Under the pieces are notes generated by a model. The model was not told the origin of the DNA, did not search any database, and saw only the letters and a list, made by a program, of their open reading frames with translations. Made by a program: the position numbers and the translations under genes. DNA of 64,000 bases from Hyphomicrobiales bacterium (GTDB lineage: Bacteria; Pseudomonadota; Alphaproteobacteria; Rhizobiales; Rhizobiaceae), in NCBI GenBank assembly GCA_900473185.1, contig UCKU01000008.1:1-64000 (forward strand), read 5' to 3'. The stretch's first letter is position 1, and each line of letters starts with the position of its first letter. This document shows, in pieces, positions 51,162-63,078 of the stretch.

Positions 51162-52909
51162 TGTCCTTCCTTTCCCGCATCATGGTGCTGAAGAGCCAGG
51201 CGCATTTTTCCGCCGGCGTCTACGACCGTTTCGGCGCGCCCTCGGGTATGGCGATCGAAGGGTCGCGCAAGCGCAAGGCCGGACAGGCCAGGAGCCGCGT
51301 CGGCCTGCTGATCGTCGGCTTTACCGCCCTCTATGCGGTCATCGGTGCCCGTATGATCGAATATGGGATGAAGGAACCGGAATCGGTCTCGTCCATCCTG
51401 CCGCCCGATCGGCTGATGGCATCGCGCCCCGATATTGTCGACCGCAACGGCGAAGTGCTGGCGACCGACATCCGCACCGTTTCGCTGTTTGCCGAGCCGA
51501 ACAAGATCGTCGATACCGACGAGGCCGTAGAGAAACTGCAGACGGTGCTTTCCGACCTCGACGTCAAGGACACCTACAAGAAGCTTGCAAACCGCACCTC
51601 GCATTTCGCCTGGCTGCGCCGCCAGCTGACGCCGAAGCAGCAGAGCCAGATCCTGGCGCTTGGCATTCCCGGCATCGGCTTTCGTCCCGAAAAGCGCCGT
51701 TTCTATCCGGGTGGCGCGACGGCTGCGCATATCCTCGGTTATGTCAATATCGACAACCGCGGCGTTGCCGGCATGGAGAAATATATCGACGATCAGGGGC
51801 TTGCCGATCTCGCCTCGGTCGGCATGACGAGCAACCAGCCGCTGGAGCCGGTTCGCCTTTCGATCGACGTGCGCGTGCAGGCGATCGTGCGTGATGTCGT
51901 CGCCAACGCCGTGATCAATTACAAGGCGAAGGGTGCGGGTGCCGTCGTACTGGATGCTCATACCGGCGAAGTGCTCGCCATGGCGTCTGCGCCGGATTTC
52001 GATCCGAACAATCCGCAGGAAGGCTCCAAGGACGGCTGGCTGAACCGCATGTCGAACGGCACGTTCGAGATGGGCTCGACCTTCAAGACTTTCTCCACCG
52101 CCATGGCGATCGACAGCGGCAAGGTCTCGCTGAAAGACAGTTTCGATGCCACCAACCCGATCCGCATCGGCGGCTTCACCATTCACGACTTCCACGGCCA
52201 GCGCCGCTGGCTGACCGTTCCGGAAATCTTCGAATATTCCTCCAACATAGGCACGGCGAGGATGATCGATATCGTCGGCATGGAGATGCAGAAGGACTAT
52301 CTGACGCGCTTCGGCCTGCTGACCAAGATGCAGACCGAGCTGCCGGAGGTGAAGATGCCGAGCCAGCCGCGCGTCTGGAAGAAGATCAATTCCATCACGA
52401 TCTCCTTCGGCCATGGTGTGGCGACGACGCCGCTGCAGACGGCTGTCGCCGGTGCCGCGCTCATCAATGGCGGCAAGCTGATCGAGCCGACTTTCCTGCC
52501 GCGCACCCGCGACCAGGCCGATGACGTGGCCGAGATGGTCGTCAAGAAGGGGACAAGCGACGACATCCGCTATCTCTTCAAGCTGAACGGCCAGAAAGGC
52601 TCCGGCCGCAACGCCGACGTGCCGGGCTTCAATGTCGGCGGCAAGACCGGGACGGCCGACAAGGTCGTCAACGGCCGCTACGCCAGCAACCTCAATTTCA
52701 ACGCCTTTTTGGCGGCTTTCCCGATCGACAATCCAAGATATGTGGTGCTGACCTTCTGCGACGAACCGCTTGATGGCGAGCAGCATCAGCGCATCGCAGC
52801 CTATACGGCGGCGCCCATGGTCAAGAACATCGTGCGCCGTGCTGCACCCATCCTCGGCGTTGAGCCGGAATTTGGCGAAGACGGTTCGGCCTTGTTGGTG
52901 TCTTATTGA
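51161..52909 (+). CDS. ftsI: Division-specific transpeptidase FtsI (PBP3)
   Basis: Class B penicillin-binding protein of 582 residues that cross-links septal murein with FtsW. After a basic cytoplasmic start (about 1-45) comes one membrane span (about 46-64; GLLIVGFTALYAVIGAR), then the PBP dimer domain, which begins with RNGEVLATDIRTVSL. The transpeptidase domain has SxxK (EMGSTFKTFS, Ser near 306), SxN (EYSSNIGTA) and KTG (GGKTGTADK, near 494). The ATG overlaps the last base of the ftsL stop. murE follows after about 64 bases. Confidence 0.95.
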   Translation: MSFLSRIMVLKSQAHFSAGVYDRFGAPSGMAIEGSRKRKAGQARSRVGLLIVGFTALYAVIGARMIEYGMKEPESVSSILPPDRLMASRPDIVDRNGEVLATDIRTVSLFAEPNKIVDTDEAVEKLQTVLSDLDVKDTYKKLANRTSHFAWLRRQLTPKQQSQILALGIPGIGFRPEKRRFYPGGATAAHILGYVNIDNRGVAGMEKYIDDQGLADLASVGMTSNQPLEPVRLSIDVRVQAIVRDVVANAVINYKAKGAGAVVLDAHTGEVLAMASAPDFDPNNPQEGSKDGWLNRMSNGTFEMGSTFKTFSTAMAIDSGKVSLKDSFDATNPIRIGGFTIHDFHGQRRWLTVPEIFEYSSNIGTARMIDIVGMEMQKDYLTRFGLLTKMQTELPEVKMPSQPRVWKKINSITISFGHGVATTPLQTAVAGAALINGGKLIEPTFLPRTRDQADDVAEMVVKKGTSDDIRYLFKLNGQKGSGRNADVPGFNVGGKTGTADKVVNGRYASNLNFNAFLAAFPIDNPRYVVLTFCDEPLDGEQHQRIAAYTAAPMVKNIVRRAAPILGVEPEFGEDGSALLVSY

Positions 52910-52973
52910 GTGTGAATCAATGTCGGTGTCGATTCGTAAGGGGCGGTCGACCTGAACCAGAAAAGTGCATTCG

Positions 52974-54434
52974 ATGAAATTGCGGGACCTCGCCGGAAAT
53001 GCGTTTCCGGAACTCAAAGCTGAACTTGAAGGACCGGCCGGGGCGCTGGATATATCAGGATTGTCTTCCGACAGCCGGAAGGTCGCACCCGGAATGGCTT
53101 TCGTGGCGATTGCGGGCTCCAAGGCGGATGGTGCGGGCTTCATCGCCGATGCGGTTTCCAAGGGTGCTGCCGCCGTCATCGCATCGCATGCGGCTGAGAC
53201 CTCCGTACCGGTTCTGGTCGTTTCCGAGCCGCGCCGTTTCCTCTCCGTTGCCGCTTCGCATTTCTACGGCCGCCAGCCGGCGACGATGGTTGCGGTGACG
53301 GGCACGGCCGGCAAGACCTCGGTTGCTTCCTTCACGCGACAGATCTGGGCACATGCCGGCCACGCGGCCGCGATGATCGGCACGACCGGCGTCATCTCGC
53401 CGACACGCAATGAATATGGCTCGCTGACGACGCCTGATACGGTATCGCTGCACGAGCTGCTCGCCGAACTCGCCGATGAAGGCGTCACGCATGCCTCGAT
53501 GGAGGCTTCCAGTCACGGCCTCGACCAGTATCGCCTCGACGGCGTGAAGCTCGCGGCCGCCGCCTTCACCAATCTCGGCCGCGACCATATGGATTACCAT
53601 CCGACGGTCGAAGACTATATGGCTGCCAAGATGCATCTCTTCGATCGGGTGCTGCCGAAGGGCTCGCCTGCCATCATCTTCGCCGACGATCCGTGGTCGG
53701 AGCAGGCGATCAAGGCGGCGACGGCTGCCGGCCATGATGTGCGCACCGTCGGGCGCAAGGGTGCCTATCTGACGCTGAAGCGTGTCGAGCATTTCCGTCA
53801 CAAGCAGGTTGCGGAAGTTCATGCCGAGGGTGAAATCTTCGAAGTCGATATTCCGCTTGCCGGAGATTTCCAGATTGCCAATGCGCTTGTTGCCGCCGCG
53901 CTCGCCATGTCGACCGGCGTTCCGGCAAAACTCGCGATGGCTGCACTCGAAAAGCTGCAGGGCGCTTCCGGCCGTCTTGAGCTGGTCGGTCATACGAAGG
54001 ACGGCGCGCTCGCCTATGTCGATTATGCCCACAAGCCGGATGCGCTGGAAAATGTGCTAAACTCGGTGCGTCCGTTCACGACGGGCCGCGTCATCGTCGT
54101 GTTCGGCTGCGGCGGCGACCGCGACCGCGGCAAACGGCCAATCATGGGCGAAATCGCCTGCCGGCTTGCCGATGTCGTGATCGTCACCGATGATAATCCG
54201 CGCTCGGAAGAGCCGGCTGCGATCCGCGCCGAGATCATGGCTGCGGCCAAATGCGCTTCCGAGATCGGCGATCGCGCCCAGGCGATCCGTGAGGCGGTTC
54301 TGCAGCTTAAATCCGGCGATACGCTGATCGTTGCCGGCAAGGGACATGAAGAAGGGCAGACGGTCGGCAGCGTCACGTTGCCGTTTTCCGATCATGCCGA
54401 AGTGCGCAAGGCTTTGGAGGAGCGGGTACCATGA
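52974..54434 (+). CDS. murE: UDP-N-acetylmuramoyl-L-alanyl-D-glutamate-2,6-diaminopimelate ligase
   Basis: Mur ligase of 486 residues adding meso-diaminopimelate to the murein precursor. The ATP loop is [13 protein letters not shown] (about 107-119), with Ala where many MurE have Asn. [20 protein letters not shown] and [13 protein letters not shown] follow. The DAP-specificity motif is DDNPRSEEP (about 404-412), so lysine is excluded. The ATG at 52974 (MKLRDLAG) is preferred to a GTG at 52965. Its stop overlaps the murF start (ATGA at 54431-54434). Confidence 0.95.
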   Translation: MKLRDLAGNAFPELKAELEGPAGALDISGLSSDSRKVAPGMAFVAIAGSKADGAGFIADAVSKGAAAVIASHAAETSVPVLVVSEPRRFLSVAASHFYGRQPATMVAVTGTAGKTSVASFTRQIWAHAGHAAAMIGTTGVISPTRNEYGSLTTPDTVSLHELLAELADEGVTHASMEASSHGLDQYRLDGVKLAAAAFTNLGRDHMDYHPTVEDYMAAKMHLFDRVLPKGSPAIIFADDPWSEQAIKAATAAGHDVRTVGRKGAYLTLKRVEHFRHKQVAEVHAEGEIFEVDIPLAGDFQIANALVAAALAMSTGVPAKLAMAALEKLQGASGRLELVGHTKDGALAYVDYAHKPDALENVLNSVRPFTTGRVIVVFGCGGDRDRGKRPIMGEIACRLADVVIVTDDNPRSEEPAAIRAEIMAAAKCASEIGDRAQAIREAVLQLKSGDTLIVAGKGHEEGQTVGSVTLPFSDHAEVRKALEERVP

Positions 54435-55864
54435 ACTGGCTCTGGACCACCGAAGACATGATCGCCGCGATGGCGGGTCGTCCGTTCGGCTCGCTGCCGC
54501 AGGGCATTACCGGCATTTCCATCGACAGCCGCTCGATTGCGCCCGGTGAGGCCTTCTTCGCGATCAAGGGTGACCGCGTGGATGGGCACGATTATGCTTC
54601 GATGGCGATGGCAAACGGCGCGTCGCTGCTGGTTGTCAGCGAGGCTCGCCTGCCGGCCATGGGCCGCCTGACGGTGCCGATGATCGTGGTCGAGGACGTG
54701 CTTGCTGCACTCGGCCGTCTGGGGCTTGCGTCGCGCGAGCGTTCGCGGGCGAAGATCATCGCCGTCACCGGATCGGTCGGCAAGACGACGACGAAGGAGA
54801 TGTTGCGCCATGTGCTGTCTCCCTCCGGCAAGGTGCACGCGTCCGTTGCTTCCTTCAACAATCACTGGGGCGTGCCGCTGACCTTGGCACGCATGCCGAT
54901 CGACACCTATTTTGGCGTGTTCGAGGTCGGCATGAACCATCCGGACGAGATCAGGCCGCTTGTGAAGATGATCCGACCGCATGTCGCCGTCGTCACGACG
55001 ATCGCGCCGGCCCATCTCGGCAATTTTCAGAACGTTCAGGAAATCGCCGCCGCCAAAGCGGAAATCTTCGAAGGGCTGGAGCCCGGCGGTGACGTCGTCC
55101 TCAACCGCGACAACGATCAGTTTAATTTTCTGGAGCAGGCCGCCCAAGCGCTCGGCATCACGAAGATCCATTCCTTCGGTCAGCACGCCAAGGCGGAGTT
55201 CCGTCTCGCTGAATTCAACGGCTCGGACGAAAGCTCGACGCTCTGGATGACTGTTGCAGGCGATACCAAGGAAGTGCGCATCGGCGCACCGGGTCGCCAC
55301 ATCGCGGAGAATGCGCTGGCTGCATTGGGCGTCGTGACGATCGTCGGCGCCAGCCTCGACAAGGCCATCGAAGCGCTTGCGACGCTGAAGCCGGAAAAGG
55401 GCAGGGGCAAGCGCTACAGGCTTCCGATCGGCAATGGCAGCTTCACGCTGATCGACGAAAGCTATAACGCCAATCCGGCCTCCATGCGCGCGGCGATCGC
55501 GTTGCTTGCGACAGCCGAACCGACCGGCCGGGGGCGCCGTATCGCCGTGCTCGGCGATATGCTGGAAATGGGCGAATTTGCCGAGCAGGTACATGCAGAT
55601 CTTGCCGGCCCGCTCTTGGCCGCCGGTCTCGAACATGTTTGGCTCGCAGGCCCCGAGATGGTGGTGCTGAAAGAATCGCTTCCCGACAGCGTCGCGGTCG
55701 AGCATCGCGAGAAGACGGAAGAATTGCTGGAATTCGTATCGAACTCGGTCGCACCTGGCGACGTGTTGATGGTGAAGTCGTCTCTGGGGATCGGTTTCGG
55801 CAAGATTGTCGCCGCGCTCCTTGACAAGTACCCGCCAGTTTCAGACACGCAACGCGAACTATGA
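54431..55864 (+). CDS. murF: UDP-N-acetylmuramoyl-tripeptide-D-alanyl-D-alanine ligase
   Basis: Mur ligase of 477 residues adding D-Ala-D-Ala to the UDP-MurNAc-tripeptide. The N-terminal domain has [20 protein letters not shown]. The ATP loop is [14 protein letters not shown] (about 113-126), followed by [24 protein letters not shown] is a MurF signature, and [11 protein letters not shown] marks the C-terminal domain. The D-Ala-D-Ala supplier Ddl is not in the window. It overlaps murE by four bases; mraY follows after 20 bases. Confidence 0.95.
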   Translation: MNWLWTTEDMIAAMAGRPFGSLPQGITGISIDSRSIAPGEAFFAIKGDRVDGHDYASMAMANGASLLVVSEARLPAMGRLTVPMIVVEDVLAALGRLGLASRERSRAKIIAVTGSVGKTTTKEMLRHVLSPSGKVHASVASFNNHWGVPLTLARMPIDTYFGVFEVGMNHPDEIRPLVKMIRPHVAVVTTIAPAHLGNFQNVQEIAAAKAEIFEGLEPGGDVVLNRDNDQFNFLEQAAQALGITKIHSFGQHAKAEFRLAEFNGSDESSTLWMTVAGDTKEVRIGAPGRHIAENALAALGVVTIVGASLDKAIEALATLKPEKGRGKRYRLPIGNGSFTLIDESYNANPASMRAAIALLATAEPTGRGRRIAVLGDMLEMGEFAEQVHADLAGPLLAAGLEHVWLAGPEMVVLKESLPDSVAVEHREKTEELLEFVSNSVAPGDVLMVKSSLGIGFGKIVAALLDKYPPVSDTQREL

Positions 55865-55884
55865 TCGGGTAAAAGGGGCCTTGA

Positions 55885-56985
55885 ATGCTGATTTGGCTAG
55901 TTGAACTGTCAGAATATTTCAAATTTCTGAATTTGTTCAGGTACATTACCTTCCGGGCGGGTGCCGCTCTTTTTACCTCCGCTCTGATCGTCTTCCTCTT
56001 CGGGCCCGCTATCATCAACTCGCTGCGCATCCGGCAGGGTAAGGGCCAGCCGATCCGCGCCGACGGGCCGCAAACGCATTTCAAGAAGGCCGGTACGCCG
56101 ACCATGGGCGGCCTGATGATCCTTGCCGGCATCGTCGGCGCGTCGCTGCTCTGGGCCGATCTTTCCAATGTCTATGTCGTGGCAACGCTGCTCGTGACAC
56201 TCGGCTTCGGCGCCATCGGCTTCTATGACGATTATCTCAAGGTCACCAAGCAGAGCCACAAGGGCTTTTCGGGCAAGGCACGTCTCGGCATCGAGTTCAT
56301 CATTGCCGGCATCGCCGTCTATTTCATGATGCGCACGGCGCTTGCCTCTGGCGCCGCCGGCTCGACCTTCGGCTCCTCGATCGCATTTCCCTTCTTCAAG
56401 GATTTTATGATCAATATTGGCATCATGTTCGTCGTCTTCGGCGGTTTCGTCATCGTCGGCGCCGGCAATGCCGTGAACCTGACTGACGGTCTCGACGGAC
56501 TTGCCATCGTGCCGGTAATGATCGCCGCCGCCGCCTTCGGCATCATCGCCTATCTCGCCGGTAATGCGGTCTTTGCCAACTACCTGCAGATCAATTTCGT
56601 GCCCGGTACTGGCGAGCTTGCCGTCGTGCTCGGCGCCGTCATCGGTGCCGGCCTCGGCTTCCTTTGGTTCAACGCCCCCCCGGCGGCTATCTTCATGGGG
56701 GATACCGGGTCGCTGGCGCTCGGCGGTACGATCGGTACGGTTGCCGTTGCCACCAAGCATGAGATCGTCATGGCGATCGTCGGCGGCCTCTTCGTCATGG
56801 AAACCCTGTCGGTCATCATCCAGGTCGGCTTCTTCAAGATGACCGGCCGGCGCGTCTTCCTCATGGCGCCGATCCACCACCATTTCGAAAAGAAGGGCTG
56901 GACGGAAAGCCAGGTGGTGATCCGCTTCTGGATCATCGCCGTCGGCCTTGCCATGCTCGGCCTTTCCACCCTGAAGCTGCGGTGA
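55885..56985 (+). CDS. mraY: Phospho-N-acetylmuramoyl-pentapeptide-transferase MraY
   Basis: Integral membrane enzyme of 366 residues with about ten spans that joins the UDP-MurNAc-pentapeptide to undecaprenyl phosphate, giving lipid [21 protein letters not shown] with its Asp pair, [32 protein letters not shown] and [13 protein letters not shown] are the conserved catalytic and magnesium-binding loops. GGCCTTGA precedes the ATG at 55885. murD follows after seven bases. Confidence 0.96.
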   Translation: MLIWLVELSEYFKFLNLFRYITFRAGAALFTSALIVFLFGPAIINSLRIRQGKGQPIRADGPQTHFKKAGTPTMGGLMILAGIVGASLLWADLSNVYVVATLLVTLGFGAIGFYDDYLKVTKQSHKGFSGKARLGIEFIIAGIAVYFMMRTALASGAAGSTFGSSIAFPFFKDFMINIGIMFVVFGGFVIVGAGNAVNLTDGLDGLAIVPVMIAAAAFGIIAYLAGNAVFANYLQINFVPGTGELAVVLGAVIGAGLGFLWFNAPPAAIFMGDTGSLALGGTIGTVAVATKHEIVMAIVGGLFVMETLSVIIQVGFFKMTGRRVFLMAPIHHHFEKKGWTESQVVIRFWIIAVGLAMLGLSTLKLR

Positions 56986-56992
56986 GGCGTTC

Positions 56993-58405
56993 ATGATCCC
57001 GGTCACGACGCTTGCAGGAAAGAAGGTCGCTCTCTTCGGTCTCGGCGGCTCCGGCTCGGCCACCGCCAAGGCATTGATATCAGGTGGCGCCGATGTCACG
57101 GCCTGGGACGACAATCCTGACAGTGTTGCCAAGGCTGCATCGGAAGGTATTGCCACCGCCGACCTGCACATGATCGACTGGAGCGCGCAGGCGCTCTTCG
57201 TGCTTTCTCCCGGCGTGCCGCTCACCCATCCGAAGCCGCACTGGACGGTCGATCTCGCGCGCGCGGCCGGCGTCGATATTGTCGGCGATGTCGAGCTCTT
57301 CGTGCGCGAGCGCCGCGCGCATGCTCCCGATTGCCCCTTCATCGCCATCACCGGAACGAATGGCAAATCGACTACGACGGCGCTGATTGCCCATATCCTG
57401 AAATCGAGCGGCCGCGATACGCAGCTCGGCGGCAATATCGGCACGGCCGTGCTGACACTCGATCCGCCGAAAAGCGAGCGCTATTTCGTCGTCGAATGCT
57501 CCTCCTACCAGATCGATCTTGCGCCGACGCTCAATCCGTCCGCCGGCATCCTGCTCAACCTGACGCCCGATCACCTCGATCGGCACGGCACGATGCAGCA
57601 CTATGCCGACGTCAAGGAACGGCTGGTCGCCGGCAGCGATGTCGCTGTCGTCGGCGTCGATGACAGTCATTCGGCGCTGATTGCCGACCGCATTGAGCGG
57701 GCAGGCGTGAAGGTGGTCAGGATCTCCCGCCGCAATGTGCTGGCCGACGGTATTTATGCCGAAGGCACGAAGCTCATCCAGGCAGCGAGTGGCGCCGTGC
57801 TGCCTTTCGTCGATCTCGATGGCATCCAGACGCTGCGCGGTAGCCACAATGCGCAGAATGCCGCTGCCGCGGTCGCCGCCTGCCTTGCGGTGGGTGTCTC
57901 CGCCGAAGACATCCGTGCGGGTCTTGCATCCTTCCCCGGCCTCAAGCATCGCATGCAGCCGGTCGGCCGGCGCGGCAATGTCGTCTTCGTCAACGATTCC
58001 AAGGCGACGAACGCGGATGCTGCGGCTCCGGCACTTTCGAGCTACAACAGGATCTACTGGATTGCCGGCGGATTGCCGAAGGCTGGCGGTATTACGACGC
58101 TTGCGCCCTATTTCCCACGCATCGCCAAGGCCTATCTGATCGGTGAGGCGGCGGCGGAATTTGCCGCGACGCTCGGCGAGGCGGCACCCTACGAAATATC
58201 AGGCACGCTGGAACGGGCCGTGGCGCATGCTGCAGCTGAAGCCGAAAAGGATGAAACCGGTCCCGTGGCCGTGATGTTATCCCCGGCTTGCGCAAGCTTC
58301 GACCAGTACAAGAACTTCGAAGTCAGGGGCGATGCCTTTGTCGGCCATGTGGCCGCCCTTGACGGCGTGACGATGCTGATCAATTCGGCAACAGGAGACA
58401 AATGA
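56993..58405 (+). CDS. murD: UDP-N-acetylmuramoyl-L-alanine-D-glutamate ligase
   Basis: Mur ligase of 470 residues adding D-glutamate to UDP-MurNAc-L-Ala. The N-terminal Rossmann-like [15 protein letters not shown], the ATP loop [16 protein letters not shown] (about 120-135), [11 protein letters not shown] and [11 protein letters not shown] are clear, and [17 protein letters not shown] marks the C-terminal domain. It lies seven bases after mraY and one base before ftsW, so the three are tightly co-translated. Confidence 0.96.
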   Translation: MIPVTTLAGKKVALFGLGGSGSATAKALISGGADVTAWDDNPDSVAKAASEGIATADLHMIDWSAQALFVLSPGVPLTHPKPHWTVDLARAAGVDIVGDVELFVRERRAHAPDCPFIAITGTNGKSTTTALIAHILKSSGRDTQLGGNIGTAVLTLDPPKSERYFVVECSSYQIDLAPTLNPSAGILLNLTPDHLDRHGTMQHYADVKERLVAGSDVAVVGVDDSHSALIADRIERAGVKVVRISRRNVLADGIYAEGTKLIQAASGAVLPFVDLDGIQTLRGSHNAQNAAAAVAACLAVGVSAEDIRAGLASFPGLKHRMQPVGRRGNVVFVNDSKATNADAAAPALSSYNRIYWIAGGLPKAGGITTLAPYFPRIAKAYLIGEAAAEFAATLGEAAPYEISGTLERAVAHAAAEAEKDETGPVAVMLSPACASFDQYKNFEVRGDAFVGHVAALDGVTMLINSATGDK

Positions 58406-58406
58406 C

Positions 58407-59561
58407 ATGGTGAGCCGCGCGGAACGTGGAGCATTGGCCGATTGGTTCTGGACCATCGACCGCTTTTTCCTGGCCTTGTTCCTCTTCCTGATGGGCATCG
58501 GCTTCATGCTCTCCTTTGCGGCTTCGCCGGCGGTTGCCGAGCGCATCGGCCTGGAGCCCTTCCACTTCGTCAAGCGCCATGCCGCCTTCATGATCCCGTC
58601 GATTGCGGTCATGCTTGGCCTCTCGTTCCTGACGCCGCGCCAGGTGCGGCGCACCGCGATCATTCTGCTGATCGTGGCACTCGCCATGATGCTGCTGGTG
58701 CTGTTCTTCGGCCAGGAGGTCAAGGGTGGCAGGCGTTGGATCTGGATCGCCGGCCTTTCCATCCAGCCGTCGGAATTCATGAAGCCGGCCTTCGTCGTCG
58801 TCTGCGCCTGGCTCTTTGCCGAACATGCGCGGCAGCCGGAGATACCGGGCAATCTCTTCGCCATCATCCTGTTTGGTATCGTCGTCGCCCTGCTCGTGGC
58901 GCAGCCTGACCTTGGTCAGACGATCCTGACGACGGCCGTCTGGGGCGGCATGTTCTTCATGGCCGGCATGCCTTGGCTCTGGATCATCGTGCTGGGTGTC
59001 GGCGGCGCCGGCGGCCTTGTGACCGCCTACTACGTTTTCCCGCACGTGGCGGGCCGAATAGACAAGTTCCTTACCGGCGAAGGCGATACGTTCCAGATCG
59101 ATACCGCCCGCGAGGCGATCATCCGCGGTGACTGGTTCGGGCAGGGGCCGGGCGAAGGCATCGTCAAGCGCATCATTCCTGACGCCCATACCGACTTCAT
59201 CTTTTCGGTCGCGGCCGAGGAATTCGGCATCGTCTTCTGCATCGCACTCGTCGTCATCTTCACTGTGCTGGTGCTGCGCGGCCTGTCGCATGCCTATCGC
59301 GAAAGGAACGACTTCAACCGCTTTGCCGTCGCCGGCCTCGTGCTGCAGATGGGCATCCAGTCGATCATCAATATCGGCGTCAATCTCGAACTGCTGCCGG
59401 CTAAGGGCATGACGCTGCCGCTGATTTCCTACGGCGGTTCGTCGATGGTGGCGATCTGCGTGACGGCCGGCTTCATTCTGGCGCTGACGCGCCATCGCCC
59501 GGAAAAGCGTGCGCAGGACCGGAGCCTCTTCCGCGTGCCGCACGGCATGCCGGCGGAGTAA
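58407..59561 (+). CDS. ftsW: Septal peptidoglycan polymerase FtsW (SEDS family)
   Basis: SEDS glycosyltransferase of 384 residues with about ten membrane spans, polymerising septal murein from lipid II together with FtsI. ASPAVAERIG and RRWIWIAGLSIQPSEFMKPA are typical. The large loop between spans 7 and 8 has DGTFQIDTAREAI-like sequence, followed by FGQGPGEGI. The late LPLISYGGSSMVA is the family signature. The ATG at 58407 lies one base after the murD stop; murG starts six bases after its end. Confidence 0.95.
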   Translation: MVSRAERGALADWFWTIDRFFLALFLFLMGIGFMLSFAASPAVAERIGLEPFHFVKRHAAFMIPSIAVMLGLSFLTPRQVRRTAIILLIVALAMMLLVLFFGQEVKGGRRWIWIAGLSIQPSEFMKPAFVVVCAWLFAEHARQPEIPGNLFAIILFGIVVALLVAQPDLGQTILTTAVWGGMFFMAGMPWLWIIVLGVGGAGGLVTAYYVFPHVAGRIDKFLTGEGDTFQIDTAREAIIRGDWFGQGPGEGIVKRIIPDAHTDFIFSVAAEEFGIVFCIALVVIFTVLVLRGLSHAYRERNDFNRFAVAGLVLQMGIQSIINIGVNLELLPAKGMTLPLISYGGSSMVAICVTAGFILALTRHRPEKRAQDRSLFRVPHGMPAE

Positions 59562-59567
59562 GGCATT

Positions 59568-60692
59568 ATGAGCAAGGGCATCGTCCTTCTTGCCGCCGGG
59601 GGAACCGGCGGCCACGTCTTTCCGGCAGAGGCGCTGGCCTTCAAGCTGAAGGAGCGCGGCTATTCTGTGCATCTCGTTACCGACAGTCGCGCCGAGCGTT
59701 ATGCCGGCAAGTTTCCGGCCGACGAGATCCATGTCGTGCCGTCGGCGACGATCGGTTCCAAGAACCCCGTGGCCGTTGCGCGTTCCCTGTGGAAGCTCTG
59801 GACCGGAATGCGCGCCGCAAAGCGGCTGATCCAGCGGCTGAGGCCCGTGATCGTCGTTGGCTTCGGCGGTTATCCGACAGTGCCGCCGCTGCTTGCCGCC
59901 AGCCGCCTCGGTGTACCTTCCATGCTGCATGAGCAGAACGCCGTCATGGGGCGTGCCAACAAGGCGCTTGCGCCGCGCGTCAGGGCGATTGCCGGCGGCT
60001 TCCTGCCCGAGAGCGGCGGCACGTTTTCCGACAAGACGATTGCGACCGGCAATCCTGTGCGGCCGGCGATCCTTGCCGCGGCCGAACAGCCTTACATACC
60101 GTCGCATTCGGGCGAGGATTTCAATCTCGTGGTCTTCGGCGGCAGCCAGGGCGCACAATATTTCTCCAAGGCGATGCCGACGGCGATCAGCCTGCTCGAC
60201 GATGCGTTGCGCGCGCGGCTGCGGGTAACCCAACAGGTTCGCGCGGAGGATATGGAGACGGTGCGCGGGTGCGTGGTGCAGCTGCAGATGGCTGCGGATA
60301 TTGCGCCGTTTTTCAACGACATGGCGGAGCGTCTTGCCAAGGCGCATCTGGTCATCTGCCGCTCCGGCGCCTCGACGGTTTCGGAAATCTCGGTCATCGG
60401 CCGTCCGGCCGTGCTGGTGCCTTATCCGCATGCGCTGGACCACGATCAGGCGGCCAATGCCGCGGCGCTGGCAGCGACCGGCGGAGCCAAGGTGATCGCC
60501 CAATCCGAGCTTTCGCCCGAGCGTATCGCCTCTATCCTGACGCATGTCATGAACGATCCGGAAAAGCTTGCGACCATGGCGGCTGCCGCCAAGCTTGCAG
60601 GAAAACCGGATGCAGCGAACTTGCTTGCCGACATGGTTGAGGCTATTGCCGCCGGTAAGACAGTTGTAGAATTCAAGGGGGCACGCGCATGA
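59568..60692 (+). CDS. murG: UDP-GlcNAc:lipid I N-acetylglucosaminyltransferase MurG
   Basis: Peripheral membrane GT28 glycosyltransferase of 374 residues that converts lipid I into lipid II. The N-terminal [18 protein letters not shown] contains both glycine loops. [42 protein letters not shown] and [11 protein letters not shown] (donor-binding) follow, with [16 protein letters not shown] near the C-terminus. The stop overlaps the murC start by four bases (ATGA at 60689-60692). Confidence 0.96.
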   Translation: MSKGIVLLAAGGTGGHVFPAEALAFKLKERGYSVHLVTDSRAERYAGKFPADEIHVVPSATIGSKNPVAVARSLWKLWTGMRAAKRLIQRLRPVIVVGFGGYPTVPPLLAASRLGVPSMLHEQNAVMGRANKALAPRVRAIAGGFLPESGGTFSDKTIATGNPVRPAILAAAEQPYIPSHSGEDFNLVVFGGSQGAQYFSKAMPTAISLLDDALRARLRVTQQVRAEDMETVRGCVVQLQMAADIAPFFNDMAERLAKAHLVICRSGASTVSEISVIGRPAVLVPYPHALDHDQAANAAALAATGGAKVIAQSELSPERIASILTHVMNDPEKLATMAAAAKLAGKPDAANLLADMVEAIAAGKTVVEFKGARA

Positions 60693-62104
60693 AGCTGCCA
60701 AAGGCGATCGGCCTTGTCCATTTCATCGGCATTGGCGGTATCGGCATGAGCGGTATCGCCGAGGTGCTGCATAACCTCGGCCACAGGGTGCAGGGATCGG
60801 ATCAGTCCGACAGCGCCAACGTTCAGCGCCTGCGCGACAAGGGCATCGAAGTCTTTGTCGGTCATAAGGCGGAAAACCTCGGCGATGCCGAAGTCGTTGT
60901 CGTGTCGACCGCGATCAAGAAGAGCAATCCGGAACTCATTGCCGCACGCGAGAAGCTCCTGCCGGTCGTGCGCCGCGCTGAAATGCTGGCCGAACTGATG
61001 CGCTTCCGCAACGCGATTGCCATCGGCGGCACGCATGGCAAGACGACGACAACGTCGCTCGTTGCCACGCTGCTCGAAGCCGGCGGGCTGGACCCGACCG
61101 TCATCAATGGCGGCATCATCAATGCCTATGGCACGAATGCGCGCATGGGCGCGGGTGAGTGGATGGTGGTCGAGGCGGATGAGTCCGACGGTACTTTCCT
61201 GAAGCTGCCGGCCGATGTGGCTGTCGTCACCAATATCGATCCTGAGCATCTGGACCATTACGGCAATTTCGATGCGGTTCGCGCCGCTTTCCGGCAGTTC
61301 GTCGAGAATGTCCCTTTCTACGGCTTCGGCGTCATGTGCCTCGACCATCCCGAGGTTCAGGCGCTGGTCAGCCGGATCGAAGACCGTAAGGTCATCACCT
61401 ACGGCGAAAACCCGCAGGCCGATGTGCGCTTCATGAATGTGCGCATCGACGGCACGCGCTCGATCTTCGACGTTGAAATCCGCCGTCGCCGCACGGGACA
61501 GGTCATCCGGCTCGATGATCTCGTCATGCCGATGCCTGGCCGTCACAACATCTCGAATGCCACCGCGGCCATCGCTGTCGCCAATCGCCTCGGTATGTCC
61601 CGCGAGGATATAGCCAAGGGGCTTGCCTCTTTCGGCGGCGTGAAGCGGCGCTTCACACTGACCGGCGAATGGAACGGCGTACAGATTTTCGACGACTACG
61701 GCCATCACCCGGTCGAGATCAAGGCGGTGCTGCGCGCCGCCCGCGAGGCCTGCAAGGGCCGTATCATCGCCGTGCACCAGCCTCACCGCTATACCCGCCT
61801 GTCGAGCCTGTTCGAGGAGTTTGCCGCCTGCTTCAACGACGCAGACAGTATTTTCATCGCGCCTGTTTATGCAGCGGGTGAGGATGCCATCGAGGGCGCG
61901 GATTCGGAATCGCTGGTTTCCCGCATCAAATCGGGTGGTCATCGCGATGCGCGCTTCCTTCCTTCGGCGGAAGCTCTACCGCAGATGGTAGCAGAGATTG
62001 CAAAACCCGGGGACTTTGTAGTTCTGTTGGGTGCTGGTAGCATTACATATTGGGCAGCGGCGCTGCCGAAGCAGTTGCAAGACCTTTCAGGAAAATCCGC
62101 ATGA
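60689..62104 (+). CDS. murC: UDP-N-acetylmuramate-L-alanine ligase
   Basis: First Mur ligase, 471 residues, adding L-alanine to UDP-MurNAc. [17 protein letters not shown], the ATP loop [15 protein letters not shown] (about 112-126), [13 protein letters not shown] and [11 protein letters not shown] are hallmark stretches. [14 protein letters not shown] and [10 protein letters not shown] mark the C-terminal domain. It overlaps murG and murB by four bases at each end, giving strict translational coupling. Confidence 0.96.
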   Translation: MKLPKAIGLVHFIGIGGIGMSGIAEVLHNLGHRVQGSDQSDSANVQRLRDKGIEVFVGHKAENLGDAEVVVVSTAIKKSNPELIAAREKLLPVVRRAEMLAELMRFRNAIAIGGTHGKTTTTSLVATLLEAGGLDPTVINGGIINAYGTNARMGAGEWMVVEADESDGTFLKLPADVAVVTNIDPEHLDHYGNFDAVRAAFRQFVENVPFYGFGVMCLDHPEVQALVSRIEDRKVITYGENPQADVRFMNVRIDGTRSIFDVEIRRRRTGQVIRLDDLVMPMPGRHNISNATAAIAVANRLGMSREDIAKGLASFGGVKRRFTLTGEWNGVQIFDDYGHHPVEIKAVLRAAREACKGRIIAVHQPHRYTRLSSLFEEFAACFNDADSIFIAPVYAAGEDAIEGADSESLVSRIKSGGHRDARFLPSAEALPQMVAEIAKPGDFVVLLGAGSITYWAAALPKQLQDLSGKSA

Positions 62105-63075
62105 AACAGGTTAATGGGGAAAAGCTTCTTGCCTCTCTTGGAGAAGGCGTAAAGGACATTCGCGGCCGACTGACGCCGGATGCCCCCATGGACCGCGTCA
62201 CCTGGTTCCGCGCCGGCGGTCTGGCCGAGTTGATGTTCCAGCCGCATGACGAGGACGATCTTATCGCATTCCTGAAGATCCTGCCGGATGAAGTGCCGCT
62301 GACGGTGGTCGGCGTTGGCTCGAACATCCTGGTGCGTGATGGCGGAATTCCGGGCGTCGTGCTGCGACTGTCGGCCAAGGGTTTCGGCTTTGTCGAACTC
62401 GCCGGCGAAAACCGCATTCACGCCGGCGCCATCTGCCCGGACAAGCATGTGGCCGCCATGGCAATGGACAACGGTATCGGCGGATTTGCTTTCTATTATG
62501 GTATTCCAGGTGGCATCGGTGGGGCTGCCCGCATGAATGCCGGTGCCAATGGGTCCGAAACGAAGGATCGTGTCATCGAGGTGCGGGCGATTGATCGCAA
62601 GGGCAACAAGCATGTGCTAACGAATGCCGAGATGGGCTATTCCTATCGCCATTCGGATGCTGCTGACGATCTGATCTTCACCTCGGTGCTGTTCGAGGGT
62701 TATCCCGACGACCGCGCGAAGATCCGCGCCGAAATGGATGCCGTGCGCAACCACCGCGAGACGGTGCAGCCGATTCGCGAAAAGACTGGTGGTTCGACCT
62801 TCAAGAATCCCGAGGGTCATTCTGCCTGGAAGTTGATCGACGAGGCGGACTGCCGCGGCCTCGTCATCGGCAGCGCGCAGATGTCGTCGCTTCACTGCAA
62901 CTTCATGATCAACATGGGGCAGGCGACCGGTTACGATCTCGAATATCTGGGTGAGGAAGTGCGCCGCAAGGTTTTTGAGACGGCGGGCATCAAGCTCGAA
63001 TGGGAAATCAAGCGTCTCGGGCTCTTCATGCCCGGCCGCGAGGTTCGCCCCTTCCAGGGCGTCACGACAGAGTAA
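62101..63075 (+). CDS. murB: UDP-N-acetylenolpyruvoylglucosamine reductase
   Basis: FAD-dependent reductase of 324 residues making UDP-MurNAc from the enolpyruvyl precursor. The FAD domain shows [19 protein letters not shown] and [20 protein letters not shown]. The proton-donor serine lies in [20 protein letters not shown]. The ATG at 62101 overlaps the murC stop; further upstream codons lie in murC. It is the last gene of this run; only three bases separate its stop from the convergent epimerase gene. Confidence 0.96.
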   Translation: MKQVNGEKLLASLGEGVKDIRGRLTPDAPMDRVTWFRAGGLAELMFQPHDEDDLIAFLKILPDEVPLTVVGVGSNILVRDGGIPGVVLRLSAKGFGFVELAGENRIHAGAICPDKHVAAMAMDNGIGGFAFYYGIPGGIGGAARMNAGANGSETKDRVIEVRAIDRKGNKHVLTNAEMGYSYRHSDAADDLIFTSVLFEGYPDDRAKIRAEMDAVRNHRETVQPIREKTGGSTFKNPEGHSAWKLIDEADCRGLVIGSAQMSSLHCNFMINMGQATGYDLEYLGEEVRRKVFETAGIKLEWEIKRLGLFMPGREVRPFQGVTTE

Positions 63076-63078
63076 GAG

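Noticed and set aside
58380-60701. Long open frames opposite ftsW-murG (and likewise opposite ftsI, ettA and the first binding-protein gene) that could be read as genes
   Set aside because: They mirror highly conserved genes on the other strand and show Arg/His/Asp-rich, low-quality translations typical of antisense frames in GC-rich DNA.
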